Shown here: positions 36,299 to 48,000 of the stretch, piece by piece
Layout of the letters: each line of letters starts with the position of its first letter
Numbering within the stretch: the first letter of the stretch is position 1
Source of the DNA: Deinococcus phoenicis
GTDB lineage: Bacteria; Deinococcota; Deinococci; Deinococcales; Deinococcaceae
Reading direction: 5' to 3'
Assembly (NCBI RefSeq): GCF_000599865.1
Contig: NZ_JHAC01000048.1
Location: 1 to 48,000, forward strand
DNA length: 48,000 nt
Notes under the pieces: generated by a model
What the model was told of the DNA's origin: nothing
Database searches by the model: none
Seen by the model: the letters and a program-made list of their open reading frames with translations, nothing else
Translations under genes and position numbers: made by a program

Positions 36299-36401
36299 GA
36301 CACAGGCAGGGTGCGGGGAGAGGGGGCCATTAAGTCTTCCCCCGCCTCGCATCACCACCGGGTCCGCTTCAAGCCGCCCTCCATGTCCTGCATTCCAGCC
36401 C

Positions 36402-38186
36402 TCAGCTCACCGCCGCCTCATACGCCGCGATCTGTCCCCGGATCACGTTCAGGCTCCCCTCCCAGAAGTCGGGCGCGTGCAGGTCGATGCCGAAGCGGGC
36501 GGCGAGGGTGCGGGCGTCGGCGAGGCCGGTGCTGGACAGGAGGTCGTCGTAGCGGCTCTGGAAGTCGGCTTCCTTGCCCTCCGCTTTCGCCTGCCGGTAC
36601 TGGGCGTAGAGGCCCAGGCCGAACAGCAGGCCGAAGGTGTAGGGGTAGTTGTAAAAGCCCAGGCTGTAGTAGTGCGGCTTGACGGCCCACATATAGGGGT
36701 GGGTGGTGGCGAGGGCGTCGCCGTAGGTTTCGCGCTGCGCCCAGGTCATCAGGTCGTTCAACTCCTGCGGCGTGAGGTCGCGTTCGGCCCGCTTCTCGAA
36801 CACCGCCCGCTCGAACAGGAAGCGCGAGTGGATGTCCACCACGACCTGCGCGTGCCCCAGCAATTGCGTTTCCAGCACGTACAGCCGCTCGTCGCCTTCC
36901 GAGCGTTCCAGCGCCGCGTTCTGGATGATCGTCTCGCAAAAGATGGAGGCCGTCTCGGCCAGGGTCATCGGCGTCTCGCGTTGCAGGGGCGTGCGGGGGG
37001 CCTTGAGGAGATTGTGGTAGCCGTGCCCCAGCTCGTGCGCGAGGGTAGACACGCTGTCGAGGCTGGGGTCGTGGTTCATCAGGATGCGGCTCTCGTCCCC
37101 GGCCCAGCCCATGCAGAAGGCCCCGCCGCGTTTGCCGTCGCGCGGCCCGGCGTCGATCCAGTCCTCGCGGAAGGCGCGGGCAGCGTAATCCCCGAGTCTG
37201 TCCGAGTAGGCGCGAAACTGCTCCTCCACGAAGCGCGTCCCGGCCTCATACGTCCATTCCGTCTCACTGCGGCCCACGGGCGCGAAGAGGTCCCACCAGT
37301 CCAGCCTCTCCTTGCCCAGCGCGCGGGCCTTGGCCGCGAAGTAGCGGCGGAAGTCGGGCAGGCTGCGTTCCACTGCGCCGTGCATCGCGTCCAGCGTCTC
37401 GCGGTCGATGCCGTGTGTCAGCAGGCTGGGGGCCACCGCGTCGGGGAAGCCCCGGCGGATGCTCAACGTCCCTTCCTCGCCCTTCACGCCGTTCAGCGCG
37501 GCGGCCAGCACCACCTCGGCGTCCTGCCAAACCTTCAGTTCGGCCTCGAAGGCGTCTCGGCGCACGTTCCCGTCGGGATCGGTGGCGAGGGCGCGCAGGG
37601 CGGTGACGGGCAGGCGCTCGCCCCGGTACTCGCCGGTCAGCTGGCTAGAGACGTTGCCGTGCAACTTGGCCCAGCCCCCGGCCCCGCTGGGACGCAGGCG
37701 GGCGGCCAGGTCCTCCTCCTGCGGCGTCATCTGGTGCTGCGCGGCCTGGACGCTGCGGCGAATCAGGTGCTCGTGGTCGCGGGCCACCTCGGAAGCCGCG
37801 AGAAGCGCCTCCACGTCCTGCCCGCCCAGCCACGCCGTCAGGCGCGAGCGCAGCGGCCCCAGCGGCAGCGTCAGCGTGGTGAGGTCGCCCATGCGCTGCT
37901 GGGCCAGCGCGTTGCGGCTGTCGGTGGAGACGAAGGAGGAGATGAAGCCGCGCAGCGAGGTGAGGCGCGTGGCAAGAGCATTCAGGCCGCCCAACACGCG
38001 GGCGAGGGCTTCGGGGGTGGCGGCGCGGCCACCCTTGCGGACACCGACCTCGTCGAAGGCGACCTCCAGCGCCACCACCTCCTCGCGCAGCGCGGCGAGG
38101 TCGGCGGTCAGACGCGAATCGTCCAGCCCGGCATACAGGTCGTCGGTGCGCCAGCGCGGAAGTTCCCTGAGTTCGGTTGTGGTCAT
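36402..38186 (-). CDS. pepF: M3B oligoendopeptidase
   Basis: Cytoplasmic zinc peptidase that degrades oligopeptides. 594 residues, typical of PepF. The zinc motif is HELGH (384-388) within STLAHELGHGYHNLL, with the third ligand supplied by the TASIFCET helix about 25 residues later. The N-terminal half is the helical lid. TAGACT (38194-38199) lies 7 nt before the ATG, inside the end of phoU, so it can be transcribed from its own promoter as well as from the pst-phoU operon. Confidence 0.93.
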   Translation of the reverse strand: MTTTELRELPRWRTDDLYAGLDDSRLTADLAALREEVVALEVAFDEVGVRKGGRAATPEALARVLGGLNALATRLTSLRGFISSFVSTDSRNALAQQRMGDLTTLTLPLGPLRSRLTAWLGGQDVEALLAASEVARDHEHLIRRSVQAAQHQMTPQEEDLAARLRPSGAGGWAKLHGNVSSQLTGEYRGERLPVTALRALATDPDGNVRRDAFEAELKVWQDAEVVLAAALNGVKGEEGTLSIRRGFPDAVAPSLLTHGIDRETLDAMHGAVERSLPDFRRYFAAKARALGKERLDWWDLFAPVGRSETEWTYEAGTRFVEEQFRAYSDRLGDYAARAFREDWIDAGPRDGKRGGAFCMGWAGDESRILMNHDPSLDSVSTLAHELGHGYHNLLKAPRTPLQRETPMTLAETASIFCETIIQNAALERSEGDERLYVLETQLLGHAQVVVDIHSRFLFERAVFEKRAERDLTPQELNDLMTWAQRETYGDALATTHPYMWAVKPHYYSLGFYNYPYTFGLLFGLGLYAQYRQAKAEGKEADFQSRYDDLLSSTGLADARTLAARFGIDLHAPDFWEGSLNVIRGQIAAYEAAVS

Positions 38187-38196
38187 GAAAGGCAGT

Positions 38197-38874
38197 CTAG
38201 CCCCGGCCCCGGAGCGGCTGGCCCTCGGCCAGATGGCCTACTTCAGCCGCCCGTTCCAGGGCCTCCAGCCGCTCGGCCACGTTCACCAGATGGTCGCCCA
38301 GGCGTTCCAGGCTGCGGGCCATGCGGTGGGCGGTCAGGGCTATCTCGGCGTCGTCGGGGCGCTCGTGGAGGCGGGTCAGGCTGGCGCGGAGCATCTGCTC
38401 ATAGAGGGCGTCCACCTCCTCCGCGTCCAGGCGCATCACCTCACGGGCAGCGGCCACGTCACGTTCCGCAAAGGCGTAGGCCAGCTTTTCCAGCATCTCC
38501 ATCAGCAGGTCCACCAGGGGCAGCACGTCTTGCAGGGTGGCGCTGCGGGTGCGCGGGGCGAGCCGCTCCAGATCACGCGCCACGCCGAAGGCGTAATCGC
38601 CCACCCGCTCCAGGTTGGTCAGGCTGCGAAAGACCAGCAGGTGGAAGGCGAGTTCCTCCGGCGAGAGCGGCCCGGCGAAGGCGGCCAGGCAGGCGTCCTC
38701 GATCTCGCGTTCCAGGGCGTCGGTTTCGCGTTCCAGGGCCTCAGCACGGGCCGCCAGCCCGGCGTACTCCGCACGCCCGGAAGCGTCGCGCACGGCGGCG
38801 AGTTCCTCCAGCGTCAGGCTCAGCATCCGCAGGAAGCGCACCGTCAGATGCCGCATGCTGGCCTGACCGTCCAT
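38197..38874 (-). CDS. phoU: PhoU-family phosphate regulator
   Basis: 225 residues, two three-helix PhoU repeats. Each has the acidic metal-binding face (NLERVGDYAFGVARDLE and SLERLGDHLVNVAERLE). PhoU links the Pst transporter to the PhoR/PhoB-type sensor and lowers phosphate uptake when phosphate is high. It follows pstB by 129 nt. The ATG overlaps the stop codon (TGATG) of a tiny upstream ORF at 38874-38909; an in-frame ATG at 38856 is an alternative start. Confidence 0.9.
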   Translation of the reverse strand: MDGQASMRHLTVRFLRMLSLTLEELAAVRDASGRAEYAGLAARAEALERETDALEREIEDACLAAFAGPLSPEELAFHLLVFRSLTNLERVGDYAFGVARDLERLAPRTRSATLQDVLPLVDLLMEMLEKLAYAFAERDVAAAREVMRLDAEEVDALYEQMLRASLTRLHERPDDAEIALTAHRMARSLERLGDHLVNVAERLEALERAAEVGHLAEGQPLRGRG

Positions 38875-38909
38875 CAGCGCGTTCCCCCGTTCATGCCGCC
38901 CCTGTTCAT
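38874..38909 (-). CDS. Possible 11-codon leader ORF coupled to phoU
   Basis: ATG with GATACT 6 nt upstream (TACGAT is 9 nt upstream) opens the frame MNRGGMNGGTR, whose TGA overlaps the phoU ATG by one base. phoU itself has no good ribosome binding site, so ribosomes starting leaderlessly on this ORF could re-initiate at phoU. Very short; it may be chance. Confidence 0.35.
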   Translation of the reverse strand: MNRGGMNGGTR

Positions 38910-39003
38910 GCGCGCAGTATCGTAGCGGTTGGTGAGGCCGGCGTCAGGGACACCCGGCCCGGCCGTACGGCCAGGGTCCAGAAGCCTGCCACCCCGGCCC
39001 CCT

Positions 39004-39762
39004 TTACCCGAAACGCCCCGTCACATACGCCTCGGTCCGCCCGTCGCGCGGGCTGGTAAAGAGCTGGTCGGTGACGCCGTGTTCCACCAGATCACCGTTC
39101 AGGAAAAAGGAGGTCGTGTCGCTGACCCGCGCGGCCTGGTGCATGTTGTGCGTCACGATGATGATGGTCGTGACCTTTTTCAGGTCGGTCATCAGGTCCT
39201 CGATCCGGGCGGTGCTGGCGGGGTCCAGCGCACTCGTCGGCTCGTCCATCAGCAGGATTTCGGGTTCCACGGCCAGCGCGCGCGCGATGCACAGGCGCTG
39301 CTGCTGCCCGCCGGAGAGGCCGGTGGCGGGCATCCTGAGGCGGTCTTTGACCTCCTCCCAGAGGGCGGCCCCGCGCAGCGAGCGTTCCGCGACGTCCATT
39401 AGCCGCCGTGAGTCGCGCACCCCCGCGAGCTTGAGGCCGCTCACCACGTTGTCGAAAACGCTCATGGTGGGAAAGGGATTGGGCTTCTGGAAGACCATAC
39501 CGACGCGGCGGCGCATGGTCACCGGGTCCACGTCGGGGCCGTACACGTCCTCGCCGTCAAGCAGAATCTGGCCGGTCACGCGCGCGCCGGGCGTCAGGTC
39601 GTGCATCCGGTTGATGGCCCGCAGGAAGGTGGTTTTGCCGCAGCCCGAGGGGCCGATCAACGCGTTCACGCTGCCACGCTGCACCTCCAGGTTCACGCCG
39701 CGCACGGCCTGCTTCTCGCCGTAAAAGATGTTCACGTCACTGGTGCTGAGGAGGGGGGTCAT
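39004..39762 (-). CDS. pstB: Phosphate ABC transporter ATPase
   Basis: Energises PstSCA. 252 residues with Walker [10 protein letters not shown] (37-45), Q-loop FQKPNPFP (91-98), signature LSGGQ (149-153), Walker [13 protein letters not shown] (169-180) and H-loop [14 protein letters not shown] after the Q-loop is diagnostic of PstB. AAGGAG lies about 11 nt before the ATG. It is separated from pstA by 83 nt without a visible promoter. Confidence 0.97.
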   Translation of the reverse strand: MTPLLSTSDVNIFYGEKQAVRGVNLEVQRGSVNALIGPSGCGKTTFLRAINRMHDLTPGARVTGQILLDGEDVYGPDVDPVTMRRRVGMVFQKPNPFPTMSVFDNVVSGLKLAGVRDSRRLMDVAERSLRGAALWEEVKDRLRMPATGLSGGQQQRLCIARALAVEPEILLMDEPTSALDPASTARIEDLMTDLKKVTTIIIVTHNMHQAARVSDTTSFFLNGDLVEHGVTDQLFTSPRDGRTEAYVTGRFG

Positions 39763-39845
39763 CGAGGGTCAGGCTCCTTGGGGAGAGAGGCGGTGAGCGG
39801 CGGGCCATGGAAAAGAGCTGAAGCGTTCGGGGGCCGGTTGACAGC

Positions 39846-40715
39846 TCACCGTTTCACGCGACTGGCCCGCCGCGCCAGCAGGCTCGTCAGAAAAATCAGG
39901 GTGATCAGCAGCAGCGCGCCCGCCTTCGCCAGCCGCTGGTTCTCGTCGTAGGCGCTGGTGGCCCCCCGGTAGATTTCCAGCGGCAGGGCGCTCATGGGCC
40001 GGGTAGGGTCGAGGTTCACGCTGGAGTTGCCGAAGGCGGTGAACAGCAGCGGCGCGGCCTCACCCGCCACGCGCGCCAGCGCCAGCATCACGCCGGTCAC
40101 GATGCCCCCGGCGGCGGCAGGCAGCACAATGTTCAGGATCACCACCCACTGCGGCAGCCCCAGGCTCAACCCCGCTTCGCGCACGCTCAGGGGCACCAGC
40201 TTCAGCACTTCCTCGGTCGTGCGGACCACGATGGGGATCATCAGGAAGCCCAGAGCGAGGGCGCCCGCCAGTCCCGAGAAGCCGAACCGCAGCACGATCA
40301 AGCTGTAGGCCACCAGCCCCATCACGATGGCGGGGATACCGGCCAGCACGTCGCTGAGCATCCGGACCGTGGGCATCAGGGGGTGACGCGGGTACTCGGC
40401 CAGGAAGATGCCGCCCGCCACGCCCACCAGCACGCCGATCACGCTCGCCATCGCCAGCATCTCCAGGCTGCCGGCGATGGCGTTCAGCAGGCCGCCACCC
40501 GCCTCACCTTCCGGGGCAGGCGTCCGGGTGAAGAAGTCGAGGTTCAGTGCGCCCAGGCCCTCGCGCAGCAGGTATACGAAAATCAGGATCAGCGGCGCGA
40601 CGACCAGCAGCGTGGCGAGCAGGATCAGCGCGCCCATCAGCAGGTTCTTGACCCGCCGAACCGGGCTGAGTCGGGCCGCGGGCCGGGCAGAGGTGACGGC
40701 AGCAGCGCGCATCAT
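39846..40715 (-). CDS. pstA: Phosphate ABC transporter permease PstA
   Basis: 289 residues, six membrane helices. The cytoplasmic coupling loop reads EAGLSLGLPQWVVILNIVLPAAAGG, the EAA motif of PstA, and the region TTEEVLKLVPLSVREA precedes it. It pairs with PstC to form the channel. The ATG (first of two adjacent) lies 10 nt after the pstC stop with TGAGGAA as ribosome binding site, so the two are translationally linked. Confidence 0.95.
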   Translation of the reverse strand: MMRAAAVTSARPAARLSPVRRVKNLLMGALILLATLLVVAPLILIFVYLLREGLGALNLDFFTRTPAPEGEAGGGLLNAIAGSLEMLAMASVIGVLVGVAGGIFLAEYPRHPLMPTVRMLSDVLAGIPAIVMGLVAYSLIVLRFGFSGLAGALALGFLMIPIVVRTTEEVLKLVPLSVREAGLSLGLPQWVVILNIVLPAAAGGIVTGVMLALARVAGEAAPLLFTAFGNSSVNLDPTRPMSALPLEIYRGATSAYDENQRLAKAGALLLITLIFLTSLLARRASRVKR

Positions 40716-40725
40716 CGGCTGTTCC

Positions 40726-41730
40726 TCATTGAAGCCCCTTCGGCGTCAGGCGCGCGATGATCAAGCGGGCCGCGAAGTTCACGATCACGCTCAGGGCAAA
40801 AAGGCTCAGGCCCAGCGCGACCACGCTGGAGCGGTGCAGCGTCTCCTGCGCGTCCCCGAACTGGTTGGCGATCACGGAGGCCACCGTGCTGGCGTTGCCC
40901 CACAGGCTTTTCAGGATCTCCTGGCTGTCCCCGATCACCATCGCCACCGCCAGCGTCTCGCCCAGCGCGCGGCCCAGCGCCAGAATCACGCCGCCCAGAA
41001 TCCCGGCGCGGGCGTAGGGCAAGATGGCCCGGGAAATCACTTCCCACTTCGTCGCTCCCAGCGCGTACATCGCCTCGCGTTGGTCGGCGGGCACCAGCCG
41101 GATCACGTCGCGCGCCACGCTGGCCGTATACGGCAGGATCATCACCGTCAGGATGATGACGGCCAGCGCCAAGCCCCGGCCTCCCGCCCCCGACGGCACG
41201 AAAAAGCACTGGAGGCTGGTCTGGCCCTCGGCCCAGAGCTGATTGCAGCGCGTGAGGGTCGGCACGTTCGCCGGGTCCAGAAAGTAAGCGGTCTGCCAGC
41301 GGCCCAGTACGGGCGCGATCACGAACAAGGCCCACAGGCCGTACACCACGCTGGGGACGGCGGCCAGCAGCTCGATCAGGTACCCGACCGGGTTCGCCAG
41401 CCACTTCGGCGCGTATTCGGCCACGAACAGCGCGCTCGCCACCGCCAGCGGCACGCTGATGACAAGCGCAGCCAGGCTGGTCACCAGCGTCCCGGCGATC
41501 ATGCTGGCCGCGCCGAACTTGCCTTCGACCGGGTTCCAGGTGCGCCCGGTGAAAAAGTGCCAGCCGAAGGTGTGCAGCGCGGGCCACGCCTCGCGGCCCA
41601 GCTGGTACACGCTCAGCACGAACACCAGCACGATCACCGAGGCGAGCGCGAGAATCAGGACTTGAAAGACGCGGTCACTGCCGCTGGAGAGAGCGGCGCG
41701 GGTGGTTGGACGGTGGGCAGGTTCGCTCAT
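40726..41730 (-). CDS. pstC: Phosphate ABC transporter permease PstC
   Basis: 334 residues, six membrane helices. The EAA loop is [26 protein letters not shown], and the [15 protein letters not shown] segment is characteristic of PstC. A long periplasmic loop (about 160-190) contains two Cys (TRCNQLW and LQCFFVP) that may form a disulfide. The ATG of MSEPAHRP is chosen; an upstream in-frame ATG 24 nt earlier lies before the GGAGAGG ribosome binding site. Confidence 0.94.
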   Translation of the reverse strand: MSEPAHRPTTRAALSSGSDRVFQVLILALASVIVLVFVLSVYQLGREAWPALHTFGWHFFTGRTWNPVEGKFGAASMIAGTLVTSLAALVISVPLAVASALFVAEYAPKWLANPVGYLIELLAAVPSVVYGLWALFVIAPVLGRWQTAYFLDPANVPTLTRCNQLWAEGQTSLQCFFVPSGAGGRGLALAVIILTVMILPYTASVARDVIRLVPADQREAMYALGATKWEVISRAILPYARAGILGGVILALGRALGETLAVAMVIGDSQEILKSLWGNASTVASVIANQFGDAQETLHRSSVVALGLSLFALSVIVNFAARLIIARLTPKGLQ

Positions 41731-41901
41731 GGATTCATGACCTCTCCGGGGCAAGGTGACTCCAGTTCACAGGGCAAGCGTCAGGGGCAGGTCAGGAGAT
41801 CCGGGCCGTGGAATGAGAAAGACCGCTGACGCCGGAAGCCGAAGCGTCGGGAAGCGGGTGCGGGGCTTCACCGCTCCCGGCCCCGCCACCCCAGCCAACA
41901 G

Positions 41902-41926
41902 GGCGGCCCCACTCCGGAGAGCCGCC
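41902..41926 (-). terminator. Hairpin between pstS and pstC
   Basis: GGCGGC / GCCGCC with a 13-nt loop, 18 nt after the pstS stop codon. A partial terminator here would give more PstS than PstCAB, as in other pst operons. The 213-bp gap holds nothing else recognised. Confidence 0.45.
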
Positions 41927-41943
41927 TAGCTGGAGACGCCCGA

Positions 41944-42975
<1,032 letters not shown>

Positions 42976-43005
42976 GCCTGACAGGGTGGAGGCAGACTGT
43001 CAGGC
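42976..43005. repeat. Inverted repeat next to the pstS start
   Basis: GCCTGACAG / CTGTCAGGC is a perfect 9+9 inverted repeat with a 12-nt spacer, from just before the pstS ATG to the first PHO-like repeat. It could be an RNA hairpin or an extra, opposed regulator site. Confidence 0.6.
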
Positions 43006-43037
43006 CAGCGTCACTGGGCTGTCAGCCCCCGGTCAGC
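42998..43037. promoter_or_regulatory. PHO-box-like array of four 11-bp repeats
   Basis: On the plus strand TGTCAGG, CGTCACT, TGTCAGC and GGTCAGC occur each 11 bp apart (GTCA at 42999, 43010, 43021 and 43032), i.e. 7-bp repeats with 4-bp spacers, the geometry of PhoB/PhoP boxes (consensus half CTGTCA). Confidence 0.75.
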
Positions 43038-43064
43038 CCGGCACGCGGCGGAATTGTGGCGGAA

Positions 43065-43469
43065 TCAGTAGGCCAGTCCGCCGCGCCGGAAGACGAACCC
43101 GGACTTGGTAAAGACCACCATCAGCGTGCGCCCCTCCGCCTGGAAGCCGAACTGGGTGTTCTGGAACGTGTCGCCGCCGCTCACGCAACTGGCCTGCAAG
43201 GTGTACGTTTTGCCTTTCTGGAAGTGGAGCGGCGGTTGCCCCGGCCCCAGCGGACGCACCCGCCCGTCCGGGTGAACGCTCACGTCCTGGAGTTTCTTGC
43301 CGTTTTCCAGCACACTCACGCGGATGGCCAGGCAGGGGGAAGCCCCCTCGTTCACGGCGAGAATCCCGTCCAGCGCCGGATTGGCCGCCTGACCCCAGCC
43401 ACATGCCGTCATGCCCAGGAGCAGCAAAAGACGCCCTGCGGTGAGGGAGGCCCTCTGATATGTCTTCAT
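43065..43469 (-). CDS. Small putative lipoprotein
   Basis: 134 residues. The N-terminal hydrophobic segment (about 12-22) ends in GMTAC, a lipobox-like sequence with Cys23. The mature part is beta-rich (CLAIRVSVLENGKKLQDVSV, KTYTLQASCVSGGD, FGFQAEGRTLMVVFTKSG) with two further Cys that may pair. No family recognised. TACCGT (43477-43482) lies 7 nt before the ATG. It ends 27 nt before the PHO-like array, on the same strand as pstS. Confidence 0.72.
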   Translation of the reverse strand: MKTYQRASLTAGRLLLLLGMTACGWGQAANPALDGILAVNEGASPCLAIRVSVLENGKKLQDVSVHPDGRVRPLGPGQPPLHFQKGKTYTLQASCVSGGDTFQNTQFGFQAEGRTLMVVFTKSGFVFRRGGLAY

Positions 43470-43589
43470 TGTCCTGACGGTACCCGGGGCCGTGTGACAA
43501 CATCCTGACGCGCACCGGGGCTGGCGGGCGAGCAGGGCCGCGCCTCCCATTTCACCGCCCACGCAGTTCCAGGACACCGGCAAAGGAGC

Positions 43590-43618
43590 TGGCCCACCGG
43601 CGCTTTCCCGGTGGGCCA
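43590..43618 (-). terminator. Hairpin terminator of the exporter operon
   Basis: An 11-bp perfect stem TGGCCCACCGG / CCGGTGGGCCA with a 7-nt loop, 21 nt after the stop codon of the second ABC half-transporter. Confidence 0.7.
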
Positions 43619-43639
43619 ACGGTGCGGACGGCCGCCGGA

Positions 43640-47897
<4,258 letters not shown>

Positions 47898-47941
47898 AGT
47901 GACGCACCACACGTCGCTGACAATCAGGGCCGAGACAATCC

Positions 47942-48000
<59 letters not shown>

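Noticed and set aside
36279..39059. 926-residue plus-strand ORF
   Set aside because: It is antisense to pepF and phoU, whose family motifs are intact; such shadow frames are common in GC-rich coding DNA.

Overview
The window is high-GC bacterial chromosome and very probably comes from Deinococcus. The grounds are gene content and start-site architecture. The genes include a Thermus/Deinococcus-type heterodimeric ABC exporter, two LysM-NlpC/P60 hydrolases, a LysM-M23 peptidase, a family 4 uracil-DNA glycosylase and an Nramp Mn transporter behind an MntR-like box. About half of the genes have a TANNNT -10 hexamer 5-7 nt before the start codon and no ribosome binding site, which is the leaderless-mRNA arrangement known from this genus. 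No prophage, CRISPR array or complete insertion sequence was seen; the only mobile DNA is three short MITE-like repeats.

Layout. 1-2.5 kb: a truncated exported alpha/beta hydrolase (-) and a homodimeric-type ABC exporter (+). 2.7-5.6 kb: murA (-), a small ribbon-helix-helix protein (+) and a LysM-NlpC/P60 endopeptidase (-). 5.9-8.3 kb: an MFS exporter (+) and a ring-cleaving-dioxygenase-like VOC protein (-) behind a strong palindromic operator. 8.3-12.4 kb: a beta-oxidation operon (-) of fadB, a zinc-knuckle protein, a GNAT acetyltransferase and fadA. 12.5-16.4 kb: a quinone-oxidoreductase-like protein, a small membrane protein, a class V aminotransferase and a beta-propeller protein. 16.5-20.9 kb: an ABC-2 exporter preceded by a possible decayed regulator, MITE 1, CoA-disulfide reductase, and a DUF3995/TetR pair. 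21-25.5 kb: serA, mntH, MITE 2, aat and a hotdog thioesterase. 25.5-28.7 kb: M23 peptidase, dtd, a DUF1844 protein, UDG and an unknown helical protein. 29-33.4 kb: NlpC/P60, a LolA-like protein, MITE 3, a beta-rich envelope protein, a LEA/WHy lipoprotein and a c-type cytochrome. 33.4-36.3 kb: a fusion of a degenerate glutamine-amidotransferase domain to a truncated hemoglobin, SppA and an OsmC-like protein. 36.4-43.5 kb: pepF, phoU, pstBACS and a lipoprotein, with a four-repeat PHO-box-like array before pstS. 43.6-47.4 kb: a TmrAB-like heterodimeric exporter. 47.7-48 kb: a consensus promoter followed by tRNA-Thr and the start of tRNA-Tyr.

Functional themes are envelope building and remodelling (MurA, three hydrolases, SppA, LolA-like, lipoproteins), transport (three ABC exporter systems, MFS, Nramp, Pst) and redox or thiol homeostasis typical of a Mn-rich, oxidation-tolerant cell (CoA-disulfide reductase, OsmC-like, quinone oxidoreductase, MntH). 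The most unusual items are the amidotransferase-hemoglobin fusion, the TA-flanked MITEs whose ends form a stop codon and a -10 element, and four operator-like sequences: MntR-like, PHO-like, MarR-like and TetR-like.
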